DNA of 64,000 bases, taken from the NCBI RefSeq assembly GCF_001540865.1, contig NC_033635.1, positions 4,769,214 to 4,833,213 of the forward strand. Reading direction: 5' to 3'. Numbering within the stretch: position 1 is the stretch's first letter; every line of letters begins with the position of its first letter. A program made the position numbers and the translations under genes. This DNA comes from Ananas comosus (taxonomy: Eukaryota; Streptophyta; Magnoliopsida; Poales; Bromeliaceae). Shown here one piece after another: positions 10,950 to 23,000 of the stretch. Below the pieces are notes generated by a model. It worked only from the letters and a program-made list of their open reading frames with translations. It searched no databases and was not told the origin of the DNA.

Positions 10950-11104
10950 ATATTGTCGGATTTGGTCTTTTGTATTTCTTCTCCTTTAAGGTAGGTCTCC
11001 TCTCTCACCCTATTTCTCTCTCTCTCTCTCTCTCTCTCCGTCCAAATGAACTCCTTAATTTGCTCTCCAAATTTGCTAAAGCCAAAATCTTTGGATTCAA
11101 AAAG
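10950..11104 (+). other. Predicted first 5'-UTR exon of the GRAS gene
   Basis: A pyrimidine-rich leader with a (CT)n tract at 11015-11038 ends in a good splice donor, CAAAAAG|GTATGT, after 11104. PAT1-branch GRAS genes commonly have introns in the 5' leader and an intronless CDS. The next likely leader exon is 16256-16299. The 5' edge is a guess. An ATG at 11046 opens a frame that runs through the splice junction and stops in the second leader exon (28 codons). Confidence 0.5.
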
Positions 11105-12837
11105 GTATGTATGTGTAGAATTTAATTCAAATTTTGAGTTTTTCATGAGTTTTCAACAAGAATTATCCGTCATGAATGGTCTAATTGATGCGTGAATCAT
11201 GTAGTTGTTTTGGGGAATCATGATGTGGGTGTTTTGAGTTTATTCCGAGGTTATCTTTTGGATCCATGAATTATATTTGTTGGTTTTCATTGATTTGGGG
11301 GTTCTTTTGTTTGAAAGGAGGAATTTTTTATTTATAGAGAAGAGGAAAGTTATCGATCCTTTACCCCCCAATTCTTAGTTCTTCTTAGGGATGTGAAAAG
11401 CTAGATTTTTGTCAACTTGGATGCTAGTTTTGAGTCTAGTATTTGTGTTGATTCTTTTATTTATTTATTTATTTATTTATTTTTCCTGGGGCTCATGCTT
11501 ACTTAGGATTAGGATCCCTTTGTTTAGTCCATCAATTCTCCCTGTTTTATTCTTCTAGAATTAGTTTTAGTTGTGACTTTTTTTTTTTTTTGCTGATAAT
11601 GATTTGCTGTTGTTTAGTGGTTTGGGCAATCTAATTTGTTGAATTTGGAAAAGGCAGACTTTACTTTTAATGTTTGAGGTCTAATTTCTGGACTTTTTAA
11701 CCTCCCTGTCCATGTCTACTGAGCTGACTTCATGATAGCCATTTTGCATCAGAAAAGAAAAAAAGAAGACAACTTTCACTCTAATGATAATATTCAAACA
11801 TCTAGTTTCTTTGACAAGATAAGTTGTTTAGCTTGAAATAGAGCAGTAAGATATGTATGGCTGTTACTGTGTAGACTAAGCTGACTCAAAATGGAGAAAT
11901 CCAGCAAAAGCCTTGCAAGGAAGTCCAAAATCTTGACTTTCTATAAGAAAACGGCGATTTATCGATGATCGTGGAAGCGGATTTTCTTTATTACATAGCT
12001 TCATGATCTTCTATGATCTATCTGTGTTTCTTGCCAATAGAACCGCCATGTCTTTGAGTCTCATATCCCCTAAATCAAATTCATTTCGTATCTTGTTTAG
12101 GCGGCAGTAATGAGCCTTTCACTATTTGCAATAATCTTTGCCATGATGCAAACCTAATCACCTGATTCAACCTACTGTGTCAATAGAAAAAAGTCTTTAG
12201 TTTATTTCCCGGAAAGTGCTGTAATGTTCTTGTAAAGCTGTAGCTATCAGAATTTCTAAGGATTATTCCATCTTCTTTGAAAAGAACTGTGAAGAGAGAT
12301 TGAGTTCTTCGTCGTGTCACCTTTTCTTAGTAATTTGTTTTCTTTCACTCGTCCAAATATACTCAGATATGCAACTCTTCAGAATATTCCTCCATGTTGG
12401 TCAAAAATTTTGTAAAATCCATACCCGTGATTAAGCTTTAGATGGTCGTTAGCATTTTTTCTGAAAAAATAGAAGGGTTGGCATGTATTTGTCATTGGAG
12501 AATATAGCAAGAGTCATGTGCGATGCTTTTTTGAACTACCAAGTTGCACATTTCTGAAGATCTCGTGCAATTATCTATACATGTTGGCCCCAGTGAATGC
12601 AGAAAAATATTGTTTTGATCTATGTGTAGCAACGTCCAAATCATTGGCAACCCTTGTTTGTGTTGATTTGCTTTGGAATCTTTCTAAACATTCATTGAAT
12701 TCGTCAAGTTTCAGATGATAAGTGGATTTCTCAGGAACATCTTGGGAACTTCTAAATTCCCGATTTTTTTTTTTTCTATTTGCAGCATAACTTAGTCCAT
12801 GTGTGAATATTTGTGCTGCTATTACCTGCTATTATAA

Positions 12838-13082
12838 TTGGCTACTATACTCTTACGAGTATAGACCCCTTTGTACTTATAAATTTTCGGCTGTTAGATC
12901 TATCCCTTTGACCATTTCTATCCGTTAGATCATACCATTCACCCGCTCAACCCTATGGGCCACTATTATCCTAACCGGAGACCACTATCATTCTAATTCC
13001 TAACCGCATATTCCTTCATTCAACGGTCGAAAACTTATGAGTATAAAGGGTTCTATACTATACTTATAAGAGAATAATAGCC
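12838..13082. repeat. Small inverted-repeat element (MITE-like)
   Basis: The left end 'ggctactatactcttacgag' with 'cccctttgtacttataaatt' is matched in inverse at the right end ('gagtataaagggttctatac', 'cttataagagaataatagcc'). About 245 bp. No clear target duplication, so the superfamily is unknown. Confidence 0.55.
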
Positions 13083-14563
13083 CTAGCCATAAAACATTAG
13101 GTTTTTGTTTGCAGCAGAGCACTGATTCCAGGCTATTTGGATGATTGATAAACTAGAGAAGTACATGTACTGGATTATTGATGAGTGAGATAATGAGTAA
13201 ACTCTCTATGTAGTTTATGTCTTCTCTAAGGTACCTCCTATTTTTTCGTTCTGTGTTCCCTTCTTAACCTTAAATTGGTCCCCGAATGATTCTCTACTAC
13301 CCAACCCATCAAGCAAATTTGGTAGTGAAGTTTGAAAACTGATTAATCGATTCCTAGACCCAAATATAAAACTAATATGAGTGCACCACAATTGAAACAG
13401 CACGAGTAGGTGTATTTCCCATCTATCGGTGGCTCTATGACCATTTCCATGTGCAAGGAGAATAATCTAACAGTTGGCAACTTCAAGTAGTTGAGCGTAA
13501 GTTTTTCCTTAGCATATATATCAACCAATGAACAAGTGCAGGTCACAGAAATCAAAGTATATTTATTTATTTATATGCTAATGCTAGACTACTATAGTGA
13601 TCACTAATTTGTTATTAAATAGATGTAGCAATGGTTTGATGGAAACCCAAAGTCTTTACTTGATCTAGGATGTATATCCCATTCTGAAATGATCTATTAA
13701 TCTACTAGTAAGTATTTTCATAGCATTTTATTCTTATGAGACAAACAATTTCCAGGAGAGATGAGACAAATTTACATGAGACCATTTATTCACCAGACCC
13801 AACTTTAAATGTGAATTTCTTTTGTCCCCTTCCAAAAATCAAAAGAATCTTTCATGTCTAACATTAAAATTTTATAGCATTTGCGTTGCTTTATTCTACT
13901 TTCTTAAAAACAACCTTGTCCTTAAATTTGAAATTACTAAGACAAAAGGAGGGCTCAAACTAAAACTTGGTATGATGGCAGAGTGCACTTTCTACAAATC
14001 AATAACACGTTTAGGGACACTTGAAGTGTCTCCGTCATGTCATGCCTTTGCTTCGGAAGGCAAGAAGAATAATCGTCTTGTCGCATAGATAGCCGCCGAG
14101 TCTTTCCCGTGTTTCTCTCTGATGATTGGAACTTTAGTATATTTTCTTCAGTGTGTGTAATTAAAATGGCAGGTTCATGTATGTCCTTGGTCCGATCATG
14201 ATGGTGAATAGATAATGTTTTCTCTCGGACAATTGGTCCTTAGATGGTTGTTTCACTTGTTAAATTTGAAGTGCAACAGCAGATTTGTTGTAAGAGTTTG
14301 AAGCACTTGCTTTGTTAATTACATTCGTTAGAAAAGAAGAAGAAGAAGAAGAAGTCTTTGATCTTGCTGTCAAAGCATGAAAGTCTCGAGTGGCTGCTTT
14401 TGATAGTGAACTTAGTGTTTCTATTTCCAGTTGACCAAGATCTATTGGCTGGTTCGTCCTTAATTTATCCTTTATGATACTCATAGATTGTAGGTATACT
14501 GAATTACAGCACTTCATTCGACTGGGTTGAATAAGAACTGTCGATCTAGTAATTGGTTGGTAC

Positions 14564-15853
14564 CATAGTTAGTTAATTTGCGAATTATTCGCGAATTATT
14601 CGTGAATTTTTGAAGAAACGAATTAAACGACCTAATACGTATTATTCCCAAAAATTCGAAAAATAAATGCGTTTTTTTCGTCAAAAGTACTTATTCGCGA
14701 ATTATTCGCCCGAAAAAAACGGCGCTGTGGGCTTGCGGGCAGCGGACTCGCAGCCGGTCGCGGACTCGCTGGGTCGCGGGCCTCGTGGCTAGCCCAAAAC
14801 AGAAAAAAAGAAGAAAAAAAAAAAAGGTTTCATTCGCGAAGACGCTGAGGCGAAAAAAGGTTTTGCCCTAACTCTTCACCCCTGCCGCCCTGCCACCGAC
14901 CCCAGCCCCATCCCTTTCCTTCCTCCTCTTCCCTTCCTTTCCTCCTCTTCCCTTCGAGCCATCGGAAGCCCCTGCGTGGCCACATCGAAGATCGGGTTCT
15001 TCATTCTTCAGAAATCAGAACCCTCCTTGTCGCCTCTTCCTCTTCCGCTTCCGCTTCCACTCTCCAACGATGGATCAGTAATCGGGTGGTTCTTTACAAG
15101 AATTTTTATGCTTTAGTTTCTCTCTCTCTTTCCTTTATTTCATCTTCTCTTAATTGCTGACTGTATGGTTTTGAGTAACAAGACCATGACTACAAAATGT
15201 AGCATCTTTGTGAACATGCATTTATTAAGATTCATTACTTCCTTTTTATCTTTAATCTCTACAGCATACATGAATATGCCCAGCATACAAGAATAATCAG
15301 CAAATAAGGTTTTTAGAATTAAGACCTCAAAAGGTTTGATATGGCCAGCAGGTTGTGGGTAAGGTTTGAAAGTCACAAGCATATGCATTGATTAAAAACC
15401 AAGGGACATCTAGCAAACTTAACAAAGGCTAAAAAACATGGGTGTTAACTGGCAATACTGTGAATTTCCGATGAATTTGGAGAAATAGCAATATGGAGAT
15501 ACAGATTTGAGTTTGCTATTTGCTTAATATATTTTGGGATATAATATAGTTTGCTATTTTTTTTACTTAATTAGCTTAATTTTGTAGCTCTTTATTTTTA
15601 TATTCTTAAGAATTATGAGTATTTATACTAATTGCATAAATCTTGAGAGAAAAAAAACTTAATTTAATAGCCGAATTTTTGATCCCGAATTTTTAATTAG
15701 TGAACGTATAATATCTATATAAATCACGTATCCGAATAATTGGCGAATCCGTTTTTTAGCCGTATTTTTCAACGAATTTAAAAATTAAAAGACGAATTTT
15801 ATCCGAATTATACCCGTACCGAATTTTTGCCAAATCCGAATTAACTAACTATG
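14564..15853. mobile_element. hAT-like non-autonomous element in the GRAS leader intron
   Basis: 1,290 bp starting CATAGTTAGTTAATT and ending AATTAACTAACTATG, flanked by a perfect 8-bp duplication GTTGGTAC (14556-14563 and 15854-15861), diagnostic of hAT insertions. Subterminal zones carry many short TTCGCGAATTATTCG-type repeats, as transposase-binding regions do. About 14710-15090 is strikingly GC/CT-rich and resembles a gene leader, with an ATG followed by a possible donor near 15070. It could be the deleted transposase gene's 5' region or a captured host leader. No transposase domain is visible. Confidence 0.82.
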
Positions 15854-16255
15854 GTTGGTACCGCCATGTGTCATTTTTGCATACTGCAATTTAGTAATAA
15901 AAAGTTATAATTTGGATTGTTTATGCTCTTCAATTAAACTGTCAAGCAGGTTGAGAACTTAAAATTTTCCAATAATGTGGACAAGCGTAGATCAATGCTG
16001 TTCTTTTCCTTTTTGATATCCATTTTCCCATGAAACATTGTGATTTGAACTTAACATGGATGAACTTTTTACGTAATGAATTCATATGAATCTCACTAAT
16101 AAATTATGTGCATCTGTTTTCAGAGGTTGTAACAGACATATCTTTTCTTTGTTGCTTTGACTCATTCTTCGTGGATATGGATGTGCACTTATGTTTGGAT
16201 CTTTCTTTTTCCTTCTTTCTTTTTTTTTTTGTTTTAAATCCCCGCTCTCCTGCAG

Positions 16256-16299
16256 ATCTTGGTTTGATTCTACCCACAGATGAGGAGTTATATTGACAG
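16256..16299 (+). other. Predicted second 5'-UTR exon of the GRAS gene
   Basis: Bounded by a strong acceptor (CTCTCCTGCAG|ATC) and a donor (GACAG|GTAACT). The next acceptor would be ACCTTAG|CGAGCG, with the last exon starting at 16359. The exon contains the stop of the first upstream ORF and the ATG (16280) of the second. Confidence 0.45.
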
Positions 16300-16385
16300 G
16301 TAACTGTTTTTGATGATAAATTATCCAACTCAGATACGGTTTTTTCAAATTACCTTAGCGAGCGAAGTCAATTTACGAATCTGAC

Positions 16386-18056
16386 ATGACAGCTTCTCCT
16401 ATAAAGCATTCGGCCGCTAACATATCCATGCAATCCTCTAAACAGTACGGATACCCAGATAACTCCCAGAAACCATACTATGATCGTAAACCCATGTCGG
16501 TTACAGAAGAGGAGTTGCATTATGTGCCACAAAATCACCAAGATCTACACTATCTATCCTCCGATGATAATTCCCAGAGAGGGAGTATTCCGCCTCAGAA
16601 ATCAAGTCAAGAGCAATACTGCACTCTTGAGTCATCTTTGGCTCCTCCTGTTTGTACGAAACAGAATTCGCCACCATCTTCTGTTAGCTTTTCTTCTTCG
16701 AGTGGGAGCCCACATTCTCAGCAGGATAGTCAATCGGACAATACCTACGGGTCCCCTATAAGTGTTTCGTGTATTACCGAGGATCCACATGATCTAAAGA
16801 ACAAATTACGGGAAATAGAGACTGCAATGCTTGGACCAGACTCAGATAATATAGTTAACAGCTTTGAAACCTCCTTTGCAAGCCATCTCTCTCTCGAACC
16901 TGAGAAGTGGAAGCAAGTGCTTGAAATCCCTAAAGGAGATTTGAAGCAGGTGCTTATAGCTTGTGCTCGAGCTATGGCCGAGGAGGACTTTTTCGTGGTG
17001 GAATGGCTTATGTCTGAGCTAAGGCCGATGGTTTCAGTCTCTGGGGAGCCGATCCAACGGTTGGGAGCCTACTTGTTGGAAGGGCTTGTGGCTCGGCGAG
17101 CCTCCTCGGGTAGTTCGATATACAAAGCTTTGAAGTGCAAAGAACCCACAAGTTCTGACCTCCTTTCGTACATGCACATCCTTTATGAAGCATGTCCCTA
17201 CTTCAAATTTGCGTACATGTCGGCAAACGGCGCGATTGCAGAGGCTCTTAAAGGGGAGAACATGGTCCACATTATTGATTTCCAGCTCGCGCAGGGCACC
17301 CAGTGGGTGTCTCTAATTCAGGCCCTCGCAGCAAGGCCCGGTGGGCCACCACGCGTCAAAATCACTGGCATCGATGATTCAGTTTCCGCTTACGCGCGAG
17401 GCGGCGGGCTTAATCTAGTGGGCCACAGGCTATCTCGACTTGCCGAGTCATGCAATGTGCCGTTTGAATTCAACGCTGCTGCTATGTCAGGGTGTGAAGT
17501 GGAGCGCGAACATCTCGCGGTGCGGCCGGGGGAAGCATTGGCTGTGAACTTTCCGTTTATGCTTCATCATATGCCTGATGAGAGTGTGAGCACTGCGAAT
17601 CACCGGGACAGGCTTTTGAGATTGGTGAAGAGTCTCAATCCAAAGGTGGTGACCCTTGTGGAGCAAGAATCCAACACAAATACAGCTCCGTTCTTCCCGA
17701 GATTCTTGGAAACTCTAGATTACTACACGGCTATCTTTGAATCGATTGATGTGACTCTCCCTAGAGAACATAAAGATCGAATCAGTGTAGAGCAGCATTG
17801 CTTGGCGAGAGACATAGTCAATATTATAGCTTGCGAGGGCCCAGAAAGGGTGGAAAGGCACGAGCTTTATGGGAAATGGAGGGCACGGTTCATGATGGCT
17901 GGGTTTAAGCCTTACCCGTTGAGCTCGTTGGTGAACGCCACGATTAAGACGCTGCTGCAGAGCTACTGCACGAGTTATAGCCTCGAAGAGAGAGACGGCG
18001 TGCTTTATCTCGGGTGGCTGGATAGACCGTTGGCCGTGTCTTGCGCTTGGAGGTGA
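16386..18056 (+). CDS. CIGR1: GRAS transcription regulator, PAT1/CIGR1 branch
   Basis: Nuclear regulator; PAT1-branch GRAS proteins act in phytochrome A, gibberellin, chitin-elicitor and stress responses. 556 codons in one exon. Residues 1-170 are a Ser/Gln-rich variable region including the branch-typical SPISVSCITEDPHDLK and MLGPDSDN. The GRAS domain follows: LHRI from LIACARAMAEEDF (about 189), VHIID as VHIIDFQLAQGTQW (about 294), LHRII (GGGLNLVGHRLSRLAE), the PFYRE region (PRFLETLDYYTAIFESID) and the SAW end (WRARFMMAGF to the C-terminal SCAWR, about 498-556). The whole reads like rice CIGR1 (chitin-inducible gibberellin-responsive 1), so orthology or close paralogy is likely. The start is the first in-frame ATG; an in-frame TAG lies upstream in unspliced DNA. 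The leader appears spliced and carries upstream ORFs. The 3' UTR has a (GTC)n tract. Confidence 0.95.
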   Translation: MTASPIKHSAANISMQSSKQYGYPDNSQKPYYDRKPMSVTEEELHYVPQNHQDLHYLSSDDNSQRGSIPPQKSSQEQYCTLESSLAPPVCTKQNSPPSSVSFSSSSGSPHSQQDSQSDNTYGSPISVSCITEDPHDLKNKLREIETAMLGPDSDNIVNSFETSFASHLSLEPEKWKQVLEIPKGDLKQVLIACARAMAEEDFFVVEWLMSELRPMVSVSGEPIQRLGAYLLEGLVARRASSGSSIYKALKCKEPTSSDLLSYMHILYEACPYFKFAYMSANGAIAEALKGENMVHIIDFQLAQGTQWVSLIQALAARPGGPPRVKITGIDDSVSAYARGGGLNLVGHRLSRLAESCNVPFEFNAAAMSGCEVEREHLAVRPGEALAVNFPFMLHHMPDESVSTANHRDRLLRLVKSLNPKVVTLVEQESNTNTAPFFPRFLETLDYYTAIFESIDVTLPREHKDRISVEQHCLARDIVNIIACEGPERVERHELYGKWRARFMMAGFKPYPLSSLVNATIKTLLQSYCTSYSLEERDGVLYLGWLDRPLAVSCAWR

Positions 18057-18116
18057 AGTTCTTCTGATCTGACTTTGTGACCAAGTATAGTTAAAGAATT
18101 TTCACTTTGTTGCCGT

Positions 18117-18138
18117 TGTCGTCGTCGTCGTCGTCGTC
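18117..18138 (+). repeat. (GTC)n microsatellite in the GRAS 3' UTR
   Basis: About seven GTC units some 60 bases after the GRAS stop codon. Probably length-polymorphic. Confidence 0.8.
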
Positions 18139-18772
18139 ATGTACCAGTCTTAAGTATCTTTAGCTGTTTCGGTTTTTAGAAGTTAGGACCAATCTCTGTA
18201 TTGTAATCTAATCGTAGATTGTGACATCGAACTTGATGTTAGTAACATGGAGCTTGGAAAAGTATGTTGTTCTGCAGTACTTTAACGTTCTCTTCGTCCG
18301 CCGTTTGTTGCATTTGCTTTTGTTGCATTGGCTTTTGAAGTGTGTGAGATTTGTGGATGGAACAAGTGTTATAGGCTATATGTTTTGCTTGCTCTTACAA
18401 TTTTAGTAGACTAAATGCCGAATATGTAACTGATAGTAAACTCAATCATCTTGGTTAATGCATTGGAGAACTACTTGTATTGTATTTAGGATAAATTTCT
18501 TACAGTTTCATTTTTATTTTTATTTTTCAGACCCAAAAATATTAGCACAAATCTCCCCTTGCAGGACAGTCCCCTCTACAATCTAAACATTTTTCATGCC
18601 CTCGAAAAGGGTGTGCGCTCCTCGTGAAATATAAGAAATATTACCTTGATTTTTGAGATACTTGAGAATCTGAAAACAAATGTATCATAAGAAAAGGAGT
18701 AGAATAGCAATATCTACTCCTACAATGTGCTGAGCATGAAGCATCAATGAAATAATTGCTTTGGTTACAATA
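18139..18772. other. GRAS 3' UTR and downstream intergenic DNA
   Basis: The 3' UTR probably ends somewhere in 18200-18500. No further gene seen; ORFs here lack family features. Confidence 0.4.
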
Positions 18773-18780
18773 CTGAGCAG

Positions 18781-19099
18781 CAAGATTTTAAGTGTCCGTC
18801 GGCACGGATCGTATTCACCATGCTATACCGTGCCAACAAGATACCGACACTATACAGATCCCGTACCGATAACACAGCTCAAAACCCTTTATCCTTTAAA
18901 TTAGTAAGTAATTTTCTCAATAAAGTTCAAAAGATGTGATAACAAGACATAATAAATAGTTAAACTATTTTGTTGCTAAAGAAAATAAATATTTCATGCT
19001 ATTATGTATCGGCCCACAAGAATTTTTTTGACCGGCATGCATCGGTACGGTGCCGGCAAGTTTCCGGCACGATCCCGTGCCACGGCACTTAAATCCTTG
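18781..19099. mobile_element. hAT-like MITE, family C, copy 1
   Basis: 319 bp, ends CAAGATTTTAAGTG... and ...CACTTAAATCCTTG, flanked by an 8-bp duplication CTGAGCAG / CTGAGCAA (one mismatch). Subterminal 'ggcacggt'/'accgtgcc' palindromes repeat. Sister copies are at 37246-37614 and 39646-39978. The ORF at 19004-19219 is part of this repeat. Confidence 0.85.
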
Positions 19100-19107
19100 C
19101 TGAGCAA

Positions 19108-20091
19108 ATACACCTACAGAATAGCCTTATCCCAAGCCTTGAGAATTATATTTTTTGTTCTTGCAAAATTGAGGGAGAGAGGGAAAAAAAAAAAAGAACT
19201 CTTTCCACTGGGACAATGATATTTTTTTTATTTTTCTTTCTTTCTTAAGGAACTGCTTCCACTATAATTAATGCAAACTGGTTCCCAAAATGAAAGTGTT
19301 GTGAGACACTGCTTTGTGCCTGTTTGCAACGTATTGCTTACATGATGTTGAGATAAATGATGAGAAAAGGGAATAAACACTAAATTAGGCTCTACAACCA
19401 GGATATGAACTTAAAACCAAATTTAATGACGATTCGACATGATTAAGTGAAACTTCATCAATCAAGTAATCAACAGTGGAGGAACCATATCACAAACTTT
19501 TCAACTTCTATGAAGCAAGTTTAGCTATTGACCGTACAATGCTAAATCCAAAGGTTCAATCCATGAATAATGCAAGTAAAATTCTATTAGAGATAGAAAT
19601 GGTAATTGATACAATGTCGACTTTAAGTAGAACAAAATCTAAATGCGGAGGACATGTCGACAACTTGCAATCGCAATCCACCATGAAACAAGGGTTAAAC
19701 TTTCATCTGAGAGGAATATGTCTATGCTTCCTACTTAACAAGAGCTCTAACGAATAAACAGGAATATTTCTAAAGAAAATTAGGCAATTTTCCTTATCCT
19801 AGGGGAATTGGAAAACTGTAAAACAATCCTAGATGATTATCAACATCTAACCCTTGTACAAATTAACATAGGATTACAAAGTGCATACAACAACAAATAG
19901 CTTTTACTAATGCTCGAAAGGTCCACATTGGACTTTCGCCTCTCTATAAAGCATCAGAATTAATTATAGTACAAGATTATACAAATTGTCAGAAGAACTC
20001 TTAACTATCTTTCCTAAACCCTGAATAATAGGAAACAACTGAAGTAGAAATCTAAAATACAAGGATATGATAGAGTAACCAGCTGATGATC
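19108..20091. other. Intergenic DNA and WRKY 3' UTR
   Basis: No gene recognised. The part just below 20092 is expected to be the 3' UTR of the minus-strand WRKY gene. Confidence 0.4.
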
Positions 20092-23000
20092 CTATGAATC
20101 CAGCACTGAATTCCCAGAATATAAGTTAGATGAATGGCTCACAGGTGCTGTTTTGAAGGTAAAACCCTCATTCTTGTCTTCAATATACCCATATATGCTG
20201 CCACTTCTATATAGCGCCGATACTTGGCTTGCGTGAATGGAACTATCAGATGGCATTTGGTGATGGGGGGTTTGGTCTATGCCCAAGGACTGTGCCTCAT
20301 CGGCAGGGCTGTTGTGATTTGGGCTGAACCCGACACCAAGATCGAGGCTGATCGTGTCGCTCTCCTCTGGTTGGGTGAATTGGTTGTTGGTAGGGTTTTG
20401 AACGCTTGTAGTAGTCATCGATGCAGAAACTCCATGGCCGTTGGTCCTCGAGGCAGGAACATCATGGTTGTGTTTGCCCTCATAGGTGGTTATTACTGCT
20501 CTTGGATCGTGCGACGCCCTCTCAACATGTTTCCTTACAGGACACCCATTAAATGTGCATTTGTAGTAACTCCTGTGGTCCAGAAAAGGGATAAAATTGT
20601 TAGATCATATCATATATTTCCTATAGTGGTAAAAGAGCTGGATCACAAACAACAAGACTGTCCAGAGACTGAAGAAGATTGAGTGAAATTACTAATTGGG
20701 TTTCATATTCGTTTCTTAATGAGGTTTGCCTGCTAATAGACAATCATGTCTTCTTGTCAGAATTCAGGGAACATATAAATTTGAGTGACAAGAAAGGTCA
20801 GGTATTTTAGGATATATATAAATGAATGCCATCTTTATCTTCAAATGGAGATGGAAATTATTGTCAATCAAATCAAATAAATAGATAACATATAACACCC
20901 AATGAAGCAGCAGATAAGTATATCATGTAAGTTTAGCCCTCAGACTCTTTGAATTGATTGTGTGACTGTATAAAGAGATTAAGAGTAATATCTTTGGTGC
21001 TGATGTAAACTAGCTCTGTTTTAAAACATCAAGTGAGATCACAATACAACACAAAGAACAGAGGCAAACAAATACATACATAAAGAATATTTGCATCACC
21101 ATTCATCACCTGTCAATATTTCATATCATGATGTACGATTACATCAAGGTTACATTTCTAAGAAGTTTTAAAGGCTAAAGTCCAATGACACCACTGCATA
21201 ATATAGCAAAAATTTAAAATTTCCATAATGATGCACAAGTAACTTATTAAACTGAAAATACTAGGCATGCAGGGTGCTGCAGAAAATAGGTTGAATTGTT
21301 AATGAAAAGAGCCAACATTGTGGAAAATAAGCTTAGTAGTCATTCTGGCCTGTGTGTTAATGAATTGCCTAGCTGCTAGGCAAGGATTGTCGTGCCACCA
21401 GCATACCTGTGCCGCTGTGGCCGCAGCACGGGGCATGCCAATATTGGCACACCTCCCATACCAGTGTATACCATGGGTACATTCGCATGCATTAGCACAG
21501 ATTGTTTTACTAAATTTGGTTAAAAAAAAGTTTTTAGAGTGTTTTAAAATCTCCAATGGCTATTAAAATGTTTTATGTATTATATCCCACACAACTTAAT
21601 AAGAATAGAGTCATAAACATCTTAATAACTAAAAAACGTTTATTTTATATACATTATAAAAGTATATGCATGAAACCAAAAACCAAAATCATAAGAAGAT
21701 AAAAATTTATAGGAAAACACTACCATGGGAAAATTCATTAGATCTAAAATGATAAAACAAAGTGGAGGAAATCTTCTTGTTTATATCTTTTCACTAAAAG
21801 TTGGTCTTATTCTGCAATGGAACTTGCAAATTGCTTCCAATTTTAACAGATTTACAAGAACTATATATTTTGAGCTTAAAAAAGCTATTGTAAAACTTTT
21901 TACTTTAAAAAAACTGAAAAAAAAATCCAAAAAAGGCAAAAAGGGGCACTTCCGGTTCTATGCGTGCTTCAAACAATTTTGTCTTCTCCATCTTATTACC
22001 ATATCTCTAGAGTCAATAATTTTTATCGATACAGTGCCCGACCCGATCTGGTTGATCGGTGTAAATCGATTGAGTACATTGTTGGTTTTTTAAATCAGAT
22101 TAGAGAAGTTGATCTTATCTTTTAGTTAGTATTTATTTTCATAATTTTATTATTCAATTAATCTCTCAATAAGGTTTTTTAAGTTGGTTATTTAGGATAT
22201 GATTAAATCCGAAATTGGTTATGTAGAGGTAAGGCATAAGAAAGTATAACTAAGGCATAAAGTTTTTTGTATAATGATGAATATGAATTTGTGAATCTAT
22301 AATAAAGACAAATGCTTTGACAATGATGTCTTTTTTCTTCGTTCGCGAATGTGTCACCCTAGAGTAAGTCTAGTCCCGAAGCGAGTTCGGTTCAGAAGTA
22401 AGTTCTGATTACTTTTATTACATTTTTTATTTTTTATTCTTTTTTATGTTTCTGAATTTTCTTTCTTAGTTTCTATAATTTCTTTTTCTAATTCCGAAAA
22501 TAAAAAAAATATCCAAAAAATATTGTAAAAATTTTCAGAAATTCAAAAAGCTTTCAAAAAAGTTATAAATTATATTTTGGAGCCCTCTAAAACGTAGGAC
22601 CCTATATTACGTTCTCTATTAGATTTGATATCAAAGTGTAGGCTATTTACTAGTTCCATTTCGTCAAAAGTTTTGGGCTTGTGAAAGAAAATGAGGTGAG
22701 AATTAAAAATAATGAGAAAAAGTACAATAAAAAAAGGGAAGCAAAAAAGCTGAAAGAAAAGTGTGGAGAAAAAGTTAATGGACTAGGAAAAAAATCATCA
22801 TGGACGCAAAGAATGATTTAAAAAAGTTCTCCTGAAGTATGATAGAAGAAAAGAAATTCATATAGAGTCATTAAAAGAAGGCTAAATTACAGAAAACCCA
22901 CTTATAAGTATGCTTTTTTACTTTCCCTCCCTAACTTTCAAAAACCTACATTTTATCTCCTCAACATTTCAAGTTGTTGAATTTAGCCCCCCTTCATCAG

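Larger units (their letters stand above)
11105..16255 (+). other. Predicted 5.15-kb leader intron of the GRAS gene
   Basis: Starts GTATGT and ends CTCTCCTGCAG after a long pyrimidine tract. It holds a small inverted-repeat element (12838-13082) and a 1.29-kb hAT-like element (14564-15853). No coding exon of another gene was recognised inside it. Further alternative leader exons cannot be excluded. Confidence 0.45.
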
